Below are positions 17,426 to 27,008 of a DNA stretch of 64,000 nucleotides, piece by piece. The notes under the pieces were generated by a model. The model saw only the letters and a program-made list of their open reading frames with translations. It had not been told where the DNA came from and did no database searches. The position numbers and the translations under genes were made by a program. The stretch comes from Synechococcus sp. PCC 6312 (GTDB taxonomy: Bacteria; Cyanobacteriota; Cyanobacteriia; Thermosynechococcales; Thermosynechococcaceae). The stretch is taken from positions 3,633,277 to 3,697,276 of the forward strand of contig NC_019680.1 in the NCBI RefSeq assembly GCF_000316685.1. The letters run 5' to 3'. Every line of letters starts with the position of its first letter. Position 1 is the first letter of the stretch.

Positions 17426-20371
17426 ATGACCGTAATTGCCCCGCCTCCCCTGACATCGAAAACGCAACGATGGCCGAAAGGAATCCTGGTTGGCCTGCTG
17501 AGCCTGACTATTTTGGGGCTGATTTATCTGGGCTGTCGAGTTGTAGCTGAATCCCTCTGGTTTCAGGAATTGGGCTACTTATCTGTGCTTTGGCGGCGCT
17601 GGCTGACCCAATTCGGCTTTCTGGGCCTGGGCCTGGTGGGGGGATTGGTCTTTTTGGGCTTAAACAGTGGCCTGGCCTATCGATTACGCGAGCAAACGCC
17701 CCGCTCTGGGACACGCTATTTAGGGTTGCAGGGACTCTTGCCCTTAAGCTTGGGCCTGGCCTTAGTCACGATTGCTCTAGTTGAACATACGGTAGTGGTC
17801 TCCTTAGCCTTTAATTCCCAGGCCCAGGCAAGTTTGGCCATTAATCCCCTCCTGCCCCAGTTTGATTTGACTGCGGTGATCACGATTGTTGGAGGCTGGT
17901 TCCAAAATCCCCTCTATCTCTGTCTTGTCTTGTTGGCGGCTGTCGGCTGTCTTGTCCAACCCTTTTGGGGCTATCGGCTGGTGGCCATTGGGCAAAGCTT
18001 GGGACTGGCCTGGTTAGGGCGGAATCATTGGGCCATTGTTCTCCAGGCCTGGCAACGGACAAACTTTAGTCAAATTGATCCCCTGTTTCATCAAGACATT
18101 GGCTTTTATATTTTTACCCTGCCCTTTTGGGAATGGATCCGCTTTGTCCTCACTGCCTTGATGATTTCTGCCCTCGCCGGAGTCACCTTAATTTATCTGT
18201 TGGCCGGAGATAGCCTCAGTCTTGGTCAGTTTACGGGGTTTAATCGGGCCCAACGGCAGCATATCCAGGCCCTCGCCGGTGGGTTTTGTTTCTGTTTAGC
18301 CCTAAGTTTTTGGTTAGAGCGTTATAAACTCCTCTATTCCCCGCAGGGAGTCACCTTTGGGGCCAGTTATACGGATATTAGAATTACCCTTCCTCTCTAT
18401 ACCCTCTTTGCTGTTTTTACCTTGGGGGTGGGGATTATCCTGCTCTGGTCAGCAATCCGGCGGGGTGGGAAAGGGCAAATTCGGCTGGCCCCCGCATCCC
18501 CTTGGTTATTGCGAACCGTGACGGGCTATGCCTGTTTAATTTTTATCATTGGTCAAATTCTCCCCAACCTGGCCCAGGCCCTGATTGTCCAACCGAACGA
18601 ACTGGAACGAGAACTGCCCTATATCCAGCGCACGATTGATTTCACTCGTCAGGCCTATAACTTGGAAACTGTTTATGCAGAACCCTTCCAACCGGAAAAT
18701 AATCTCACGGCCCAAGCCCTCGCTGACAATGCCCCCACGGTGCGGAATATTCGCCTCTGGGATACTCGCCCTCTTTTAGAAACCAATCGCCAACTCCAAC
18801 AACTGCGCTCCTATTACCGCTTTCCCGATGCCTTTATCGATCGCTACCAGATCAGTGCCCAGGCCGACCCCACTTCAACAAATCCCAACTCCGATCAAGA
18901 AGTCCGCCAAGTCCTCACCGCCGCCCGGGAGTTAGATTACACCGCCGTCCCCAGCCAGGCCCAAAGTTGGATCAATGAACATCTGGTGTTTACCCACGGC
19001 TATGGCTTTACCATGAGTCCCGTCAATGTAGCGGGTGAGGGAGGGCTGCCGAAATACTTTGTCCAAGATATTGTTAGTGGTTCCCAGGGCGGTTTAGTGA
19101 CGGCCAATCCAGCCATCGCCAATAGTATTCCCATTGGTTTTCCCCGGATTTATTACGGACAAATTACGGATACCCATGTCCTGGCCCCCTCCAATGTCCC
19201 GGAATTGGACTATCCAACGGGGAATGACAATGCCTATAACCACTATCAAGGACGAGGAGGCGTTCCAGTGGGGGCATTCTGGCAACGGTTGGTGATGTCT
19301 GTTTATTTCCACGACTGGCAACTGTTGTTAACTCCCAATATCAACCGAGAAACCAAGGCTCTCTTTCGCCGCAACATCATGACGCGGGTGCAAACCTTGG
19401 CCCCCTTTTTGCGCTTTGATCAGCAGCCCTATTTAGTCATTGCCGATACCCGCCCCGAGGCTGCCATTGATGTGGAGTCGCCCCATGAATCAGAGCCAAA
19501 TTTCTTGTACTGGGTCATTGATGCCTATACTGTCAGCCGTTACTATCCCTACTCTGATCCGGGGGAGGAGCCGTTTAACTATATTCGCAATTCCGTCAAG
19601 GTGGTCGTGGATGCCTATCATGGTTCGGTGCGCTTCTATATCATGGACAATTCCGATCCCTTGATTCAAACCTGGTCGAAGATTTTTCCGAACCTCTTTT
19701 ATCCCGTTGACCAAATGCCGCCGCGTCTGGCCGCCCATCTTCGCTATCCGGTGGATCTGTTCCAGGCCCAGTCTCAGAAACTTTTGCGCTATCACATGAC
19801 CGATCCGGTGGTGTTTTACAGTCAGGAAGACCAATGGCAAATTCCCCAGGAAATCTATGGTAACGATCCCCAGGCCGTCAAGCCCTATTACCTGATCATG
19901 CGGCTACCCAGTGGGAATCAGGAGGAGTTTATTTTGCTCTATCCCTTTACGCCCCTAAATCGCCCCAATCTGGTGGCCTGGTTAGCGGCTCGCTCAGATC
20001 ACGATCAATATGGGAAGCTACTCCTCTACACCTTTCCAAAACAAGAATTGGTCTTTGGCCCCCAACAAGTTGAAGCTCGAATTAACCAAGACCCAACCAT
20101 TTCCCAACAAATCTCCCTCTGGAATCGGGCTGGCTCACGTTCATTGCAAGGGAATTTACTGATTATTCCGATTGAACGCTCGTTACTCTATGTCGAACCC
20201 CTTTACCTGGAAGCCAGTCAGAATAGTTTGCCGATTTTAGCGCGAGTGATTCTCATGTTTAATCAACAAATTGTCATGGCAGAAACCTTGGATCAGGGCC
20301 TGGAGAAGCTCTTTCCTGGCTTTGTAAACTACAACAATCCAGATCAACTCACCATTAGTAATCAGCAGTAA
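17426..20371 (+). CDS. UPF0182 family large membrane protein
   Basis: A 981-residue protein with about seven predicted membrane segments in the first 390 residues (for example ILVGLLSLTILGLIYLGCRV near 20 and TGYACLIFIIGQIL near 370). A large extracytoplasmic domain with conserved Trp/Tyr/Asn motifs follows, such as GYGFTMSPVN, PKYFVQDI and RIYYGQ. This is the UPF0182 (COG1615) family found across cyanobacteria and actinobacteria. Biochemical function is unknown. It stands alone: 119 bases after recJ and convergent with the acetolactate decarboxylase gene. Confidence 0.9.
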   Translation: MTVIAPPPLTSKTQRWPKGILVGLLSLTILGLIYLGCRVVAESLWFQELGYLSVLWRRWLTQFGFLGLGLVGGLVFLGLNSGLAYRLREQTPRSGTRYLGLQGLLPLSLGLALVTIALVEHTVVVSLAFNSQAQASLAINPLLPQFDLTAVITIVGGWFQNPLYLCLVLLAAVGCLVQPFWGYRLVAIGQSLGLAWLGRNHWAIVLQAWQRTNFSQIDPLFHQDIGFYIFTLPFWEWIRFVLTALMISALAGVTLIYLLAGDSLSLGQFTGFNRAQRQHIQALAGGFCFCLALSFWLERYKLLYSPQGVTFGASYTDIRITLPLYTLFAVFTLGVGIILLWSAIRRGGKGQIRLAPASPWLLRTVTGYACLIFIIGQILPNLAQALIVQPNELERELPYIQRTIDFTRQAYNLETVYAEPFQPENNLTAQALADNAPTVRNIRLWDTRPLLETNRQLQQLRSYYRFPDAFIDRYQISAQADPTSTNPNSDQEVRQVLTAARELDYTAVPSQAQSWINEHLVFTHGYGFTMSPVNVAGEGGLPKYFVQDIVSGSQGGLVTANPAIANSIPIGFPRIYYGQITDTHVLAPSNVPELDYPTGNDNAYNHYQGRGGVPVGAFWQRLVMSVYFHDWQLLLTPNINRETKALFRRNIMTRVQTLAPFLRFDQQPYLVIADTRPEAAIDVESPHESEPNFLYWVIDAYTVSRYYPYSDPGEEPFNYIRNSVKVVVDAYHGSVRFYIMDNSDPLIQTWSKIFPNLFYPVDQMPPRLAAHLRYPVDLFQAQSQKLLRYHMTDPVVFYSQEDQWQIPQEIYGNDPQAVKPYYLIMRLPSGNQEEFILLYPFTPLNRPNLVAWLAARSDHDQYGKLLLYTFPKQELVFGPQQVEARINQDPTISQQISLWNRAGSRSLQGNLLIIPIERSLLYVEPLYLEASQNSLPILARVILMFNQQIVMAETLDQGLEKLFPGFVNYNNPDQLTISNQQ

Positions 20372-20526
20372 TCATCATGGCAAAACAGAATAACTTGTTC
20401 ACCCTGCCGAGCATACTCCTACTCCCTGCAGTGTGTTGCGACTTTATTTAATTTACTGAGGTTGTTCCGAACTGACTGCTTGAGACTGCCGCAATGAGTT
20501 CTCTGATCTTCCATTCCGGTCTTGAG

Positions 20527-21315
20527 CTAGGGAATTGGGGCAGGTGATTGGGCAAAGGCAGCAGTGTCGGGAAATTGAATCTGCCAATCCTGCATGAGTT
20601 GGACTTGAACCACCGGATTCCGAAATTGCCCAGCTAGGAGATGCCCACCACTTTTTTTATCTTTGGTTAAACCATGAAAATGATATCCAGCCGCATTGAT
20701 TCCTTGCATATTCTGGGGCAGGCGGAACCCGACTAAGGTAGCTGAGACTTGCTCAAAATTAAACAGGGTTTGCTGTTTGACGACTGCGGCTAGGGTTGGG
20801 TAGGGCGGGGTCTGGCCTGGGACACTTCGGAATTGCAATTGGGGGAATTGGCCTTCAATCGCTAGGGCATAGGGATAGTTGAGACTGGGTAATTTTTGAT
20901 CTAAGGCCGTTTGTAACTCGGTGTAGGTAAAAGTTCCGGGCAGGATAATTTTTTGGGTGGGCTTAAACTGGGTAACAACAGCAAAGGGAGTCTGGCTTTG
21001 ATCACTGACAGGTAAAACTGCGCCATCACGTTTGACTTGATAAAACTGATTGTCCAGGCCGATCAGTTCTCCATCCAGGCCCGCAAAAGTGCCCAAACCA
21101 AAATCCCCATGTCGCCGCAACTCTCGAAAACTGATCGCCCCCTCAAACACCCCGGCACTTAAAGCATCCAAGGTCGAAACCTGAAATCCCCGACTGACCG
21201 GATGAGCTACACCTAAGGACACCAAAGGGACGCAAACCGCCAGGAAAATTCCCAACCACAACCCCCTGCGAAATGGTCGAAGTAATCTGCCGGAAATGAA
21301 AGAGCGAGAATTCAT
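20527..21315 (-). CDS. budA: Alpha-acetolactate decarboxylase with N-terminal export signal
   Basis: The conserved decarboxylase core is present: LRRHGDFGLGTFAGLDGELI, DNQFYQV, then GFRLPQNMQGINAAGYHFHG and KKSGGHLL. The H-x-H and GGH histidines are the zinc ligands known for this family. The enzyme converts alpha-acetolactate, a branched-chain amino-acid intermediate, to acetoin. Residues 16-41 form a hydrophobic signal or anchor (RRGLWLGIFLAVCVPLVSLG), so the product may act outside the cytoplasm. The start overlaps the stop of the upstream methyltransferase (ATGA), so both are made from one mRNA. Decarboxylase assignment is strong; export is inferred from the signal-like segment. Confidence 0.87.
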   Translation of the reverse strand: MNSRSFISGRLLRPFRRGLWLGIFLAVCVPLVSLGVAHPVSRGFQVSTLDALSAGVFEGAISFRELRRHGDFGLGTFAGLDGELIGLDNQFYQVKRDGAVLPVSDQSQTPFAVVTQFKPTQKIILPGTFTYTELQTALDQKLPSLNYPYALAIEGQFPQLQFRSVPGQTPPYPTLAAVVKQQTLFNFEQVSATLVGFRLPQNMQGINAAGYHFHGLTKDKKSGGHLLAGQFRNPVVQVQLMQDWQIQFPDTAAFAQSPAPIP

Positions 21316-22376
21316 GACAGTCGCATCCCTTCAATAACGCTGACAATGCCGTGGGTGGGAACAATTCGAGTTAACTTGAATCCAGCTTGGGCAAACAGGG
21401 CCTGGAATTCTGCCGCAGTCCGTTCTTTACCACCGGGACACATGACTAACATATTCACATCGAGGAACTTGCCAATAAAGGGATCATTGCCGGGGGGTAT
21501 CACTTGCTCAACCACCAAAACTTTACCGTTGGCGGCCATGGCCTGGTGACATTGCTTGAGAATGGCAATAGCGCGTTGATCATCCCAATCATGAATGATG
21601 TGTTTGAGGATATAGGCATCGGCTCCGGCGGGGACTGATTCAAAAAAGCTGCCACTCACCAACTGACATCGCTCACTCACCGGACTATCTGCAATGTGGG
21701 ATTTTGCTCGCTCAATCACGTCAGGCATATCAAATAAAGTGCCGGTCATGGTGGGGTTGGCCTGGAGAATGGCTGTGAGTAAACTCCCTTGCCCGCCGGC
21801 CACATCAACTAAGCTCTTGATTCCAGAAAAATCATAGTCTGATATTACTCCCGCAATTTCCGGGCTGGAGAAACTAGTCATGGCGCGGTCAAAGATGTTG
21901 GCAGCTTCCGGATTTTGACCATAGTAGTCAAAGATATTCATGCCGAAACGGTCTTGGAAGCTACTGTCACCCGTTTTAATGGCATGGAGAATGTTGCCCC
22001 AACTGCCATAGTGTTCCTGATCGCCCATCATGATCGAGGCATCCCGAACGGAACCAGGGACATCACTGCGGAGAAAGGTCGCCAGGGGAGTTATGGCAAA
22101 GGTACTGGGTTTAGTTTCCGCAAAGATGCCCACACTGGCCAAGGCCCGCAACAGACGATAGAGAGAGGGTTCATGAGAGCCAGTGGCAGTGGCTAGTTCC
22201 GCACAATTCTTTTCACCTGTGCTTAAATGATCCGCAAGACCCAATTTGGCTGCCGCAAAGATCGATTGAGACACCCAATATCCGGTGATCATTTGCATCA
22301 AAACCATTTGCGGCGGTGGGGAGGCCATAGACTCTGCCATGGGGGATAAAGTCTCAGGCTCCGTTGCTGGTGTCAT
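21312..22376 (-). CDS. SAM-dependent O-methyltransferase (acetylserotonin/hydroxyneurosporene MT-like)
   Basis: The N-terminal dimerisation helix domain (MITGYWVSQSIFAAAKLGLADHL) precedes the class I methyltransferase fold with VDVAGGQGSLLTAIL (SAM glycine motif), LFDMPDVIERA, and the catalytic-His region LKHIIHDWDD. These identify the plant COMT/ASMT-like family (Methyltransf_2). Substrate cannot be read from sequence. The frame is open to a TTG at 22442, but ATG at 22376 (MTPATEPE) is the better start. It overlaps the acetolactate decarboxylase gene, which suggests that the two act on linked metabolites. Confidence 0.87.
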   Translation of the reverse strand: MTPATEPETLSPMAESMASPPPQMVLMQMITGYWVSQSIFAAAKLGLADHLSTGEKNCAELATATGSHEPSLYRLLRALASVGIFAETKPSTFAITPLATFLRSDVPGSVRDASIMMGDQEHYGSWGNILHAIKTGDSSFQDRFGMNIFDYYGQNPEAANIFDRAMTSFSSPEIAGVISDYDFSGIKSLVDVAGGQGSLLTAILQANPTMTGTLFDMPDVIERAKSHIADSPVSERCQLVSGSFFESVPAGADAYILKHIIHDWDDQRAIAILKQCHQAMAANGKVLVVEQVIPPGNDPFIGKFLDVNMLVMCPGGKERTAAEFQALFAQAGFKLTRIVPTHGIVSVIEGMRLS

Positions 22377-22677
22377 GATTGTGGCTTTAAATTTAAAAGA
22401 GTGGCTTAAGAGTATCCTAAAGACCTTTGGTGATTGATACAAGACGGATAACTTTTGGGAATTTACCCGGACTTTAGCTCAATAAAAGCCCTCTCTCGCA
22501 AAGCTTTTCAGGAATTCCTGATTTTGGACTCAAGTTAATTATTTATTCAAGGTTTTTAATGTAGCTGAATTAAGTCACTGGCCATTGAATAGCAACTTTC
22601 CCGTCTAAAATTCTGATATGCCGATGTTTCTGCTCAGTTGAGTCGCTTGCCCAGGCCCGCAATCAGGTTTTTAACCC
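22377..22677. other. Divergent gene-free region
   Basis: About 300 bases between the divergent methyltransferase and DUF1963 genes. I see no small gene or RNA. The only notable signal is a candidate minus-strand promoter described separately; the rest is AT-rich and featureless to me. Confidence 0.6.
22414..22442 (-). promoter_or_regulatory. Candidate promoter of the methyltransferase-decarboxylase operon
   Basis: Read on the minus strand, TTGTAT (22442-22437) and TAGGAT (22419-22414) are spaced by 17 bases, giving a reasonable sigma-70-type pair 37 bases before the ATG at 22376. Pattern match only. Confidence 0.35.
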
Positions 22678-23550
22678 ATGTCTTCAACGATTATCAATGG
22701 TTTAGGGAATCCCCAATTGGCCCGAGTAGCTGATGCCTTAAAAAACTTGACCAGGCCTGGGATTCGGATCGACACAACCCCAATCACAGCTACAGAATTA
22801 CCTCTGGGAGCATCTCGGATTGGCGGACGACCCGATGTAAGCGAGGATTTTGCCTGGCCAGTTTGGGACGGTGACACCTTATCCTTTTTAGCTCAAATTA
22901 ATCTCACGGACTTAGCGATCTTTCCGACTGCCAGTATTTTGCCCTCCAATGGCTGGCTTCTATTTTTTTATGATCAAAATCAACTGACATGGGGATTTGA
23001 TCCAGAGGATCGAGGTAGTTGGGCTGTGATTTATTTACCCCAGGCCAGTGAACCACTCCACCGCTGCGAGCTACTAAGTCAAGAACTCCAAGAGGAATTC
23101 TATGATCTTTGCTCCTTAAGTTTCTCAGAAAATCTAACCTTACCCCCCATTGATGCTATCGCCATCCAAAACCTCCAATTAACAGACCCCGAAAGAGTAA
23201 CCTACTACGAGCTACTGGCTGAAATTTCTGAATCGGCGGGTGTTTGCCATCAAATCTTGGGGCATCCCTTGGCGATCCAGGGCGGTATGCAACTAGAGTG
23301 CCAATTTGCCGCACATGGCATTTACTGTGGGGATAGTTCTTACAGTACGGATAGTTCTGAGGAAGCCGATACCAAAATCCGAAACCTGATCCCTGGCGCA
23401 ACAAACTGGCAACTGCTGTTCCAATTGGATACTGATGACAATACCAAGATGATGTGGGGAGACATGGGGCGGCTCTATTTTTGGTGTCAGGAAAGCGATA
23501 TTCACGCCCAAAACTTTGACCAGGCCTGGATGATTTTGCAATGTAGTTAA
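22678..23550 (+). CDS. DUF1963 (YwqG family) protein
   Basis: Family signatures include the early GASRIGGRPDVSEDFAWPVWDG, the core LSFLAQINLTDLA, and the late HPLAIQGGMQLECQ and GDMGRLYFWCQESD. These are typical of DUF1963/YwqG proteins of about 290 residues. The fold is known for some members but no function is established. The neighbours are a methyltransferase operon (divergent) and a toxin-antitoxin pair, neither of which informs its role. Confidence 0.87.
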   Translation: MSSTIINGLGNPQLARVADALKNLTRPGIRIDTTPITATELPLGASRIGGRPDVSEDFAWPVWDGDTLSFLAQINLTDLAIFPTASILPSNGWLLFFYDQNQLTWGFDPEDRGSWAVIYLPQASEPLHRCELLSQELQEEFYDLCSLSFSENLTLPPIDAIAIQNLQLTDPERVTYYELLAEISESAGVCHQILGHPLAIQGGMQLECQFAAHGIYCGDSSYSTDSSEEADTKIRNLIPGATNWQLLFQLDTDDNTKMMWGDMGRLYFWCQESDIHAQNFDQAWMILQCS

Positions 23551-23728
23551 ATTGGGATGCTGATAAAGCCATGTCTCTGAGTGCATAAATTTCTTGCACA
23601 TTACTATACCAGGCCATACTCCAAAACATCCTGACTCTTACTTTCATTGCATCTAATCCCTACAACTACCCCTGAGATGGGAATGCTAGAATCCTTACAT
23701 ATTTCTTACTGATTGCCAGACTGAAGTC

Positions 23729-23992
23729 ATGGATATCACTCGCTTATCCAGTAAAGGTCAAGTTATTATCCCCAAAGCTCTCCGCACGGCTCATCAATGG
23801 GAAGCGGGTCAAGAATTGATCGCGACTACTGTGGGTGATGGTATTCTCCTCAAGCCAAAGAAACCGTTTCCAGAAACAAGCTTGGCTCAAGTTGCTGGAT
23901 GTTTAGCCTATGCAGGACAACCCAAAACCTTGGATGAACTAGAAGATGCAATTCGCCAGGGAGTTATGGAGCAGTGGGATGAACGCCGTTGA
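23729..23992 (+). CDS. AbrB/MazE-type (VapB-like) antitoxin
   Basis: An 87-residue protein beginning with the swapped-hairpin AbrB DNA-binding motif (RLSSKGQVIIPKALR, about 5-19, then AGQELIATTVGDGILLKP). An acidic C-terminal toxin-binding tail follows (TLDELEDAIRQGVMEQWDERR). Its last 14 bases overlap the start of the PIN toxin gene, which is the usual antitoxin-toxin order. It should repress its own promoter with the toxin as co-repressor, by analogy with VapBC systems. Confidence 0.88.
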   Translation: MDITRLSSKGQVIIPKALRTAHQWEAGQELIATTVGDGILLKPKKPFPETSLAQVAGCLAYAGQPKTLDELEDAIRQGVMEQWDERR

Positions 23993-24368
23993 TACCAATA
24001 TCCTTGTCCGCCTATTGACGAAAGATGATGAACTCCAGTTTCAACAAAGTCTGAGACTCTTTCAAGAACAAGTGATCTTTATTCCCGATACTGTGCTTCT
24101 GGAAACCGAATGGGTCTTACGCTTTGCCTACCAATTTAAACCTGCTGACATTGGCCAGGCCTTTAGAACCCTTCTAGGGTTACCCAATGTTGAACTTACC
24201 AATGGACACTTGCTCCTCCAGGCCTTGCAATGGCATGAGAATGGTTTAGATTTTGCTGATGCCTTGCACCTTGCCCAGAGCCAGGCCTGTTCTGGCCTTT
24301 ACACATTTGATACAAAATTCATCAAGAAAGCTCAAGGACTGACGGCCTGTGATGTGCAGCAACCTTAA
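23979..24368 (+). CDS. PIN-domain toxin, VapC family
   Basis: All acidic residues expected of a PIN ribonuclease are visible: Asp in AVDTNILVRLL, Glu in LLETEWVL, Asp in GLDFADALHLA and Asp in LYTFDTKF. VapC toxins cleave tRNA or rRNA; the target cannot be predicted. The correct start is the ATG at 23979 inside the antitoxin gene. An earlier in-frame start exists, but it would read antitoxin sequence in another frame. The active site looks intact, so the module is probably functional. Confidence 0.88.
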   Translation: MNAVDTNILVRLLTKDDELQFQQSLRLFQEQVIFIPDTVLLETEWVLRFAYQFKPADIGQAFRTLLGLPNVELTNGHLLLQALQWHENGLDFADALHLAQSQACSGLYTFDTKFIKKAQGLTACDVQQP

Positions 24369-24505
24369 TATCAAAATTGATGCCATAGTTTCCATTTTGC
24401 AATGCAGCTAGAGGCCGGATAAGAAACATCCCTTGCAGAGGCATTACAAATCCTTTACAATCAAATCAGGCTTAAGCGGAATCATTACGAGTTTGGATTA
24501 AAACC

Positions 24506-25891
24506 ATGGACAGCACAACCAACGCCCTGAATACCATTGAAAACGTGGTGATTATTGGCTCTGGCCCCGCCGGATATACAGCGGCGATTTATGCGGCTCG
24601 GGCTAACCTAAAACCTTTTATGTTTGAAGGGTTCCAGGCCGGCGGACTCCCAGGCGGACAACTGATGACGACGACTGAGGTTGAGAATTTTCCTGGATTT
24701 CCCGAAGGCTTACAAGGCCCGGAACTGATGCAACGGATGAAAGACCAGGCCATTCGCTGGGGCACGGAAATGGTCACAGAGGACGTTACCCATGTGGATT
24801 TCAGCCAGCGGCCCTTTGTGATTACCTCGGCCGAACGTCAAGTCAGAGCTAACAGCGTGATTATTGCCACCGGAGCCACCGCCAAACGCCTGGGACTGCC
24901 TGGAGAAACTGAATATTGGACGAAGGGAATTTCTGCCTGTGCCATTTGTGATGGGGCCACACCCATTTTCCGGGATGGGGAACTGATTGTGATTGGGGGG
25001 GGAGACAGTGCCGCCGAAGAAGCCGTTTACCTGACCAAATATGCCTCCCACGTTCATTTGCTGATCCGGACGGACAAAATGCGGGCCAGTAAAGCCATGC
25101 AGGATCGGGTCTTGGCTAATCCTAAAGTCACAGTGCATCGCAATACGGTCGGGGTGGAAGTCTATGGGGATGGCAATCTAATGCAGGGCCTGGTGGTCAA
25201 AGATACGGTTACAGGGGAAGAGCGCAAAATTTCTGCCAAGGGCCTGTTCTATGCCATCGGTCACAAACCCAACACCGATCTATTCCAAGGGCAACTGGAT
25301 TTAGATGAAGTCGGCTATGTCGTCACCCATCCGGGAAAAGCTGAAACTAGTCTCGCAGGGGTGTTTGCTGCCGGGGACGTTCAAGATCATGAATATCGCC
25401 AGGCCATTACTGCTGCCGGAAGTGGATGTATGGCCGCCCTCGAAGCCGAACGCTGGTTATCGGCCAATAACTTGATCCAAGAATTTCACCAGGCCAACCC
25501 CGATGCCCACTACGAAGCCGAAGTCAAAGAAGCGACCCCTGCGACCACTGAAGCGACTTTTGATCCAGAAGCAACCAAACAGTATGGCGGCTATGCGCTG
25601 CGGAAACTCTTCCATGACAGTGATCGGCTGTTGATGGTCAAATATGTTTCCCCCACCTGTGGCCCCTGCCATACCCTCAAGCCCATTTTGGATCGGGTTG
25701 CGGATGAGTTTGCCGGGAAGATGCACCTGATTGAAATTGACATCACGGTGGATAGTAATATTGCCGAACAGGCCGGAGTCACCAGCACCCCCACGATTCA
25801 ACTGTTCAAAGATAAGGAATTGGTAGAGCAATTGGTTGGGATGAAACCAAAAAGCAAATACCGGGAAACCATTCAGCACTATCTCAGCTAA
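24506..25891 (+). CDS. ntrC (NTRC): NADPH-dependent thioredoxin reductase C (NTRC), reductase-thioredoxin fusion
   Basis: Residues 1-310 are an NTR flavoprotein: FAD motif [13 protein letters not shown], redox motif CAICDGA (Cys near 145 and 148) and NADPH motif [11 protein letters not shown] linker of about 35 residues leads to a C-terminal thioredoxin domain with [11 protein letters not shown] near residue 384. The CGPC site preceded by Thr rather than Trp is a mark of NTRC. NTRC passes electrons from NADPH to 2-Cys peroxiredoxin and helps redox control in chloroplasts and cyanobacteria. The 461-residue length fits cyanobacterial forms. It is not the nitrogen regulator NtrC. Confidence 0.92.
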   Translation: MDSTTNALNTIENVVIIGSGPAGYTAAIYAARANLKPFMFEGFQAGGLPGGQLMTTTEVENFPGFPEGLQGPELMQRMKDQAIRWGTEMVTEDVTHVDFSQRPFVITSAERQVRANSVIIATGATAKRLGLPGETEYWTKGISACAICDGATPIFRDGELIVIGGGDSAAEEAVYLTKYASHVHLLIRTDKMRASKAMQDRVLANPKVTVHRNTVGVEVYGDGNLMQGLVVKDTVTGEERKISAKGLFYAIGHKPNTDLFQGQLDLDEVGYVVTHPGKAETSLAGVFAAGDVQDHEYRQAITAAGSGCMAALEAERWLSANNLIQEFHQANPDAHYEAEVKEATPATTEATFDPEATKQYGGYALRKLFHDSDRLLMVKYVSPTCGPCHTLKPILDRVADEFAGKMHLIEIDITVDSNIAEQAGVTSTPTIQLFKDKELVEQLVGMKPKSKYRETIQHYLS

Positions 25892-26049
25892 ACCAACCCC
25901 CACCTTAACTAAATTGTGCCGAATAGCGTTATGGAAATGGAGATCAATGATTTATCTGTAATGCTATCCGGTACCTTAATTAGTTGTTATGTTCAGTCCT
26001 GCGAATACTTAGAAATACTAGAGTGGTTGTGGGCCTAGAGGTCGAAACG

Positions 26050-26421
26050 GTGAAAACAACGCCACATCAAACTTTATATCAAACCGATTATCTGGCCTGG
26101 GTGAAAGAAACCGCCAAACATCTGCGTGCGGGTAACTTTGCCGGCCTGGACGTAGAGGCATTAATTGAGGAGGTCGAAAGTTTAGGACACTCAGAACGCC
26201 ATGGACTGAAATCCCAGTGGGTTCGGGTGATAATGCACTTACTGAAGTTAGAAGCCCAGCCCCAGGCCAAAGAGTATCACAACAGTTGGGTATCGAGTCT
26301 GGTTAATGGCCTGGGTCAGATTGCCGATGCCCTAGAGGATTCCCCCAGTTTACACGGATATTTAAGTGAATCCGCCTATTTCTGGGGCCAACTCGCTGAT
26401 TTGGGTGTAGCCACTTCTTAG
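26050..26421 (+). CDS. DUF29 family protein
   Basis: A small helical protein with the DUF29 signature: YQTDYLAWVKETAKHLRAGNFAGLD, VEALIEEVESLGHSERHGLKS and MHLLKLEAQP. The family is abundant in cyanobacteria and of unknown function. I place the start at GTG 26050 with AGAGGT about eight bases before it; a TTG at 25984 would add 22 non-family residues. Its stop shares a TTAG with the convergent DivIVA-like gene. Confidence 0.8.
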   Translation: MKTTPHQTLYQTDYLAWVKETAKHLRAGNFAGLDVEALIEEVESLGHSERHGLKSQWVRVIMHLLKLEAQPQAKEYHNSWVSSLVNGLGQIADALEDSPSLHGYLSESAYFWGQLADLGVATS

Positions 26422-27008
26422 TGCTTATGACGGGGGGCTTGGTGTTGGAGATGTTGGCGGCCATTGCGAACCACTCGCAGCATTTCCAAAAATTGATTTT
26501 CCATATCCCCTAAGACTTTATAGGCATAGGCATCAGCATCGGTTTGGGTTTGTTGAGCATCTGCTTCGGCCCGGTGACGTAACTGATAAATTTCCTGTTC
26601 AGCCTGTTGTCGCATCCGATTGAGATCATCCACAGTCCGTTGCCGGAGAGCCTCCACTTCCCGTTGGACATTTTCCCGAATTTTCTGAGCTTCCATTTCC
26701 GCCTGTTGGACAATCCGCAACTCATCAGCAATTTCGGCTGCTTTCTGTTTTGCTTTTTGGACAATATCCTGGGAAAAATTCTGGGCCTGGCTAATGATTT
26801 CATCTCGTTTGGCCAAGATTCGCTCGGCTGTAAGGACTGTCTCAGGGATTTTTTTCTCAATTTCTTCGAGGTGATGGAGAATCTCTTCCTCGGCGATGAT
26901 TTTGCGGCCGGTTAAGGGAATTTTGACCCCTTCCATAATCAGCAACTCTTCTAATTCCCGAAGTTGTTGCAACAGCGGTAAATCAGCGGGGGAGGTGGTC
27001 GGAATCAT
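26418..27008 (-). CDS. DivIVA-like coiled-coil protein downstream of coaD
   Basis: About 196 residues, almost entirely heptad-rich and charged: [14 protein letters not shown], then a long Gln/Glu/Ala helix from about 65 to 165. The N-terminal part ([23 protein letters not shown]) resembles the lead segment of cyanobacterial DivIVA-like proteins. It may correspond to the Cdv3 division protein, but I cannot confirm this without alignment. The start at 27008 overlaps the coaD stop by ATGA, which decides it over an ATG 22 codons upstream lying inside coaD. A cytoskeletal or septum-associated role is an inference. Confidence 0.6.
   Translation of the reverse strand: MIPTTSPADLPLLQQLRELEELLIMEGVKIPLTGRKIIAEEEILHHLEEIEKKIPETVLTAERILAKRDEIISQAQNFSQDIVQKAKQKAAEIADELRIVQQAEMEAQKIRENVQREVEALRQRTVDDLNRMRQQAEQEIYQLRHRAEADAQQTQTDADAYAYKVLGDMENQFLEMLRVVRNGRQHLQHQAPRHKH

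Noticed and set aside
20378..20452. A 24-codon open frame starting ATG GCA AAA, after UPF0182
   Set aside because: No ribosome site and no match to known tiny photosystem or cytochrome subunits; too short to support.
25952..25966. A 15-base word AATGATTTATCTGTA also found near 42438, suggesting a repeat element
   Set aside because: One such match per 64 kb is about what chance gives in AT-rich DNA, and the flanks do not match.
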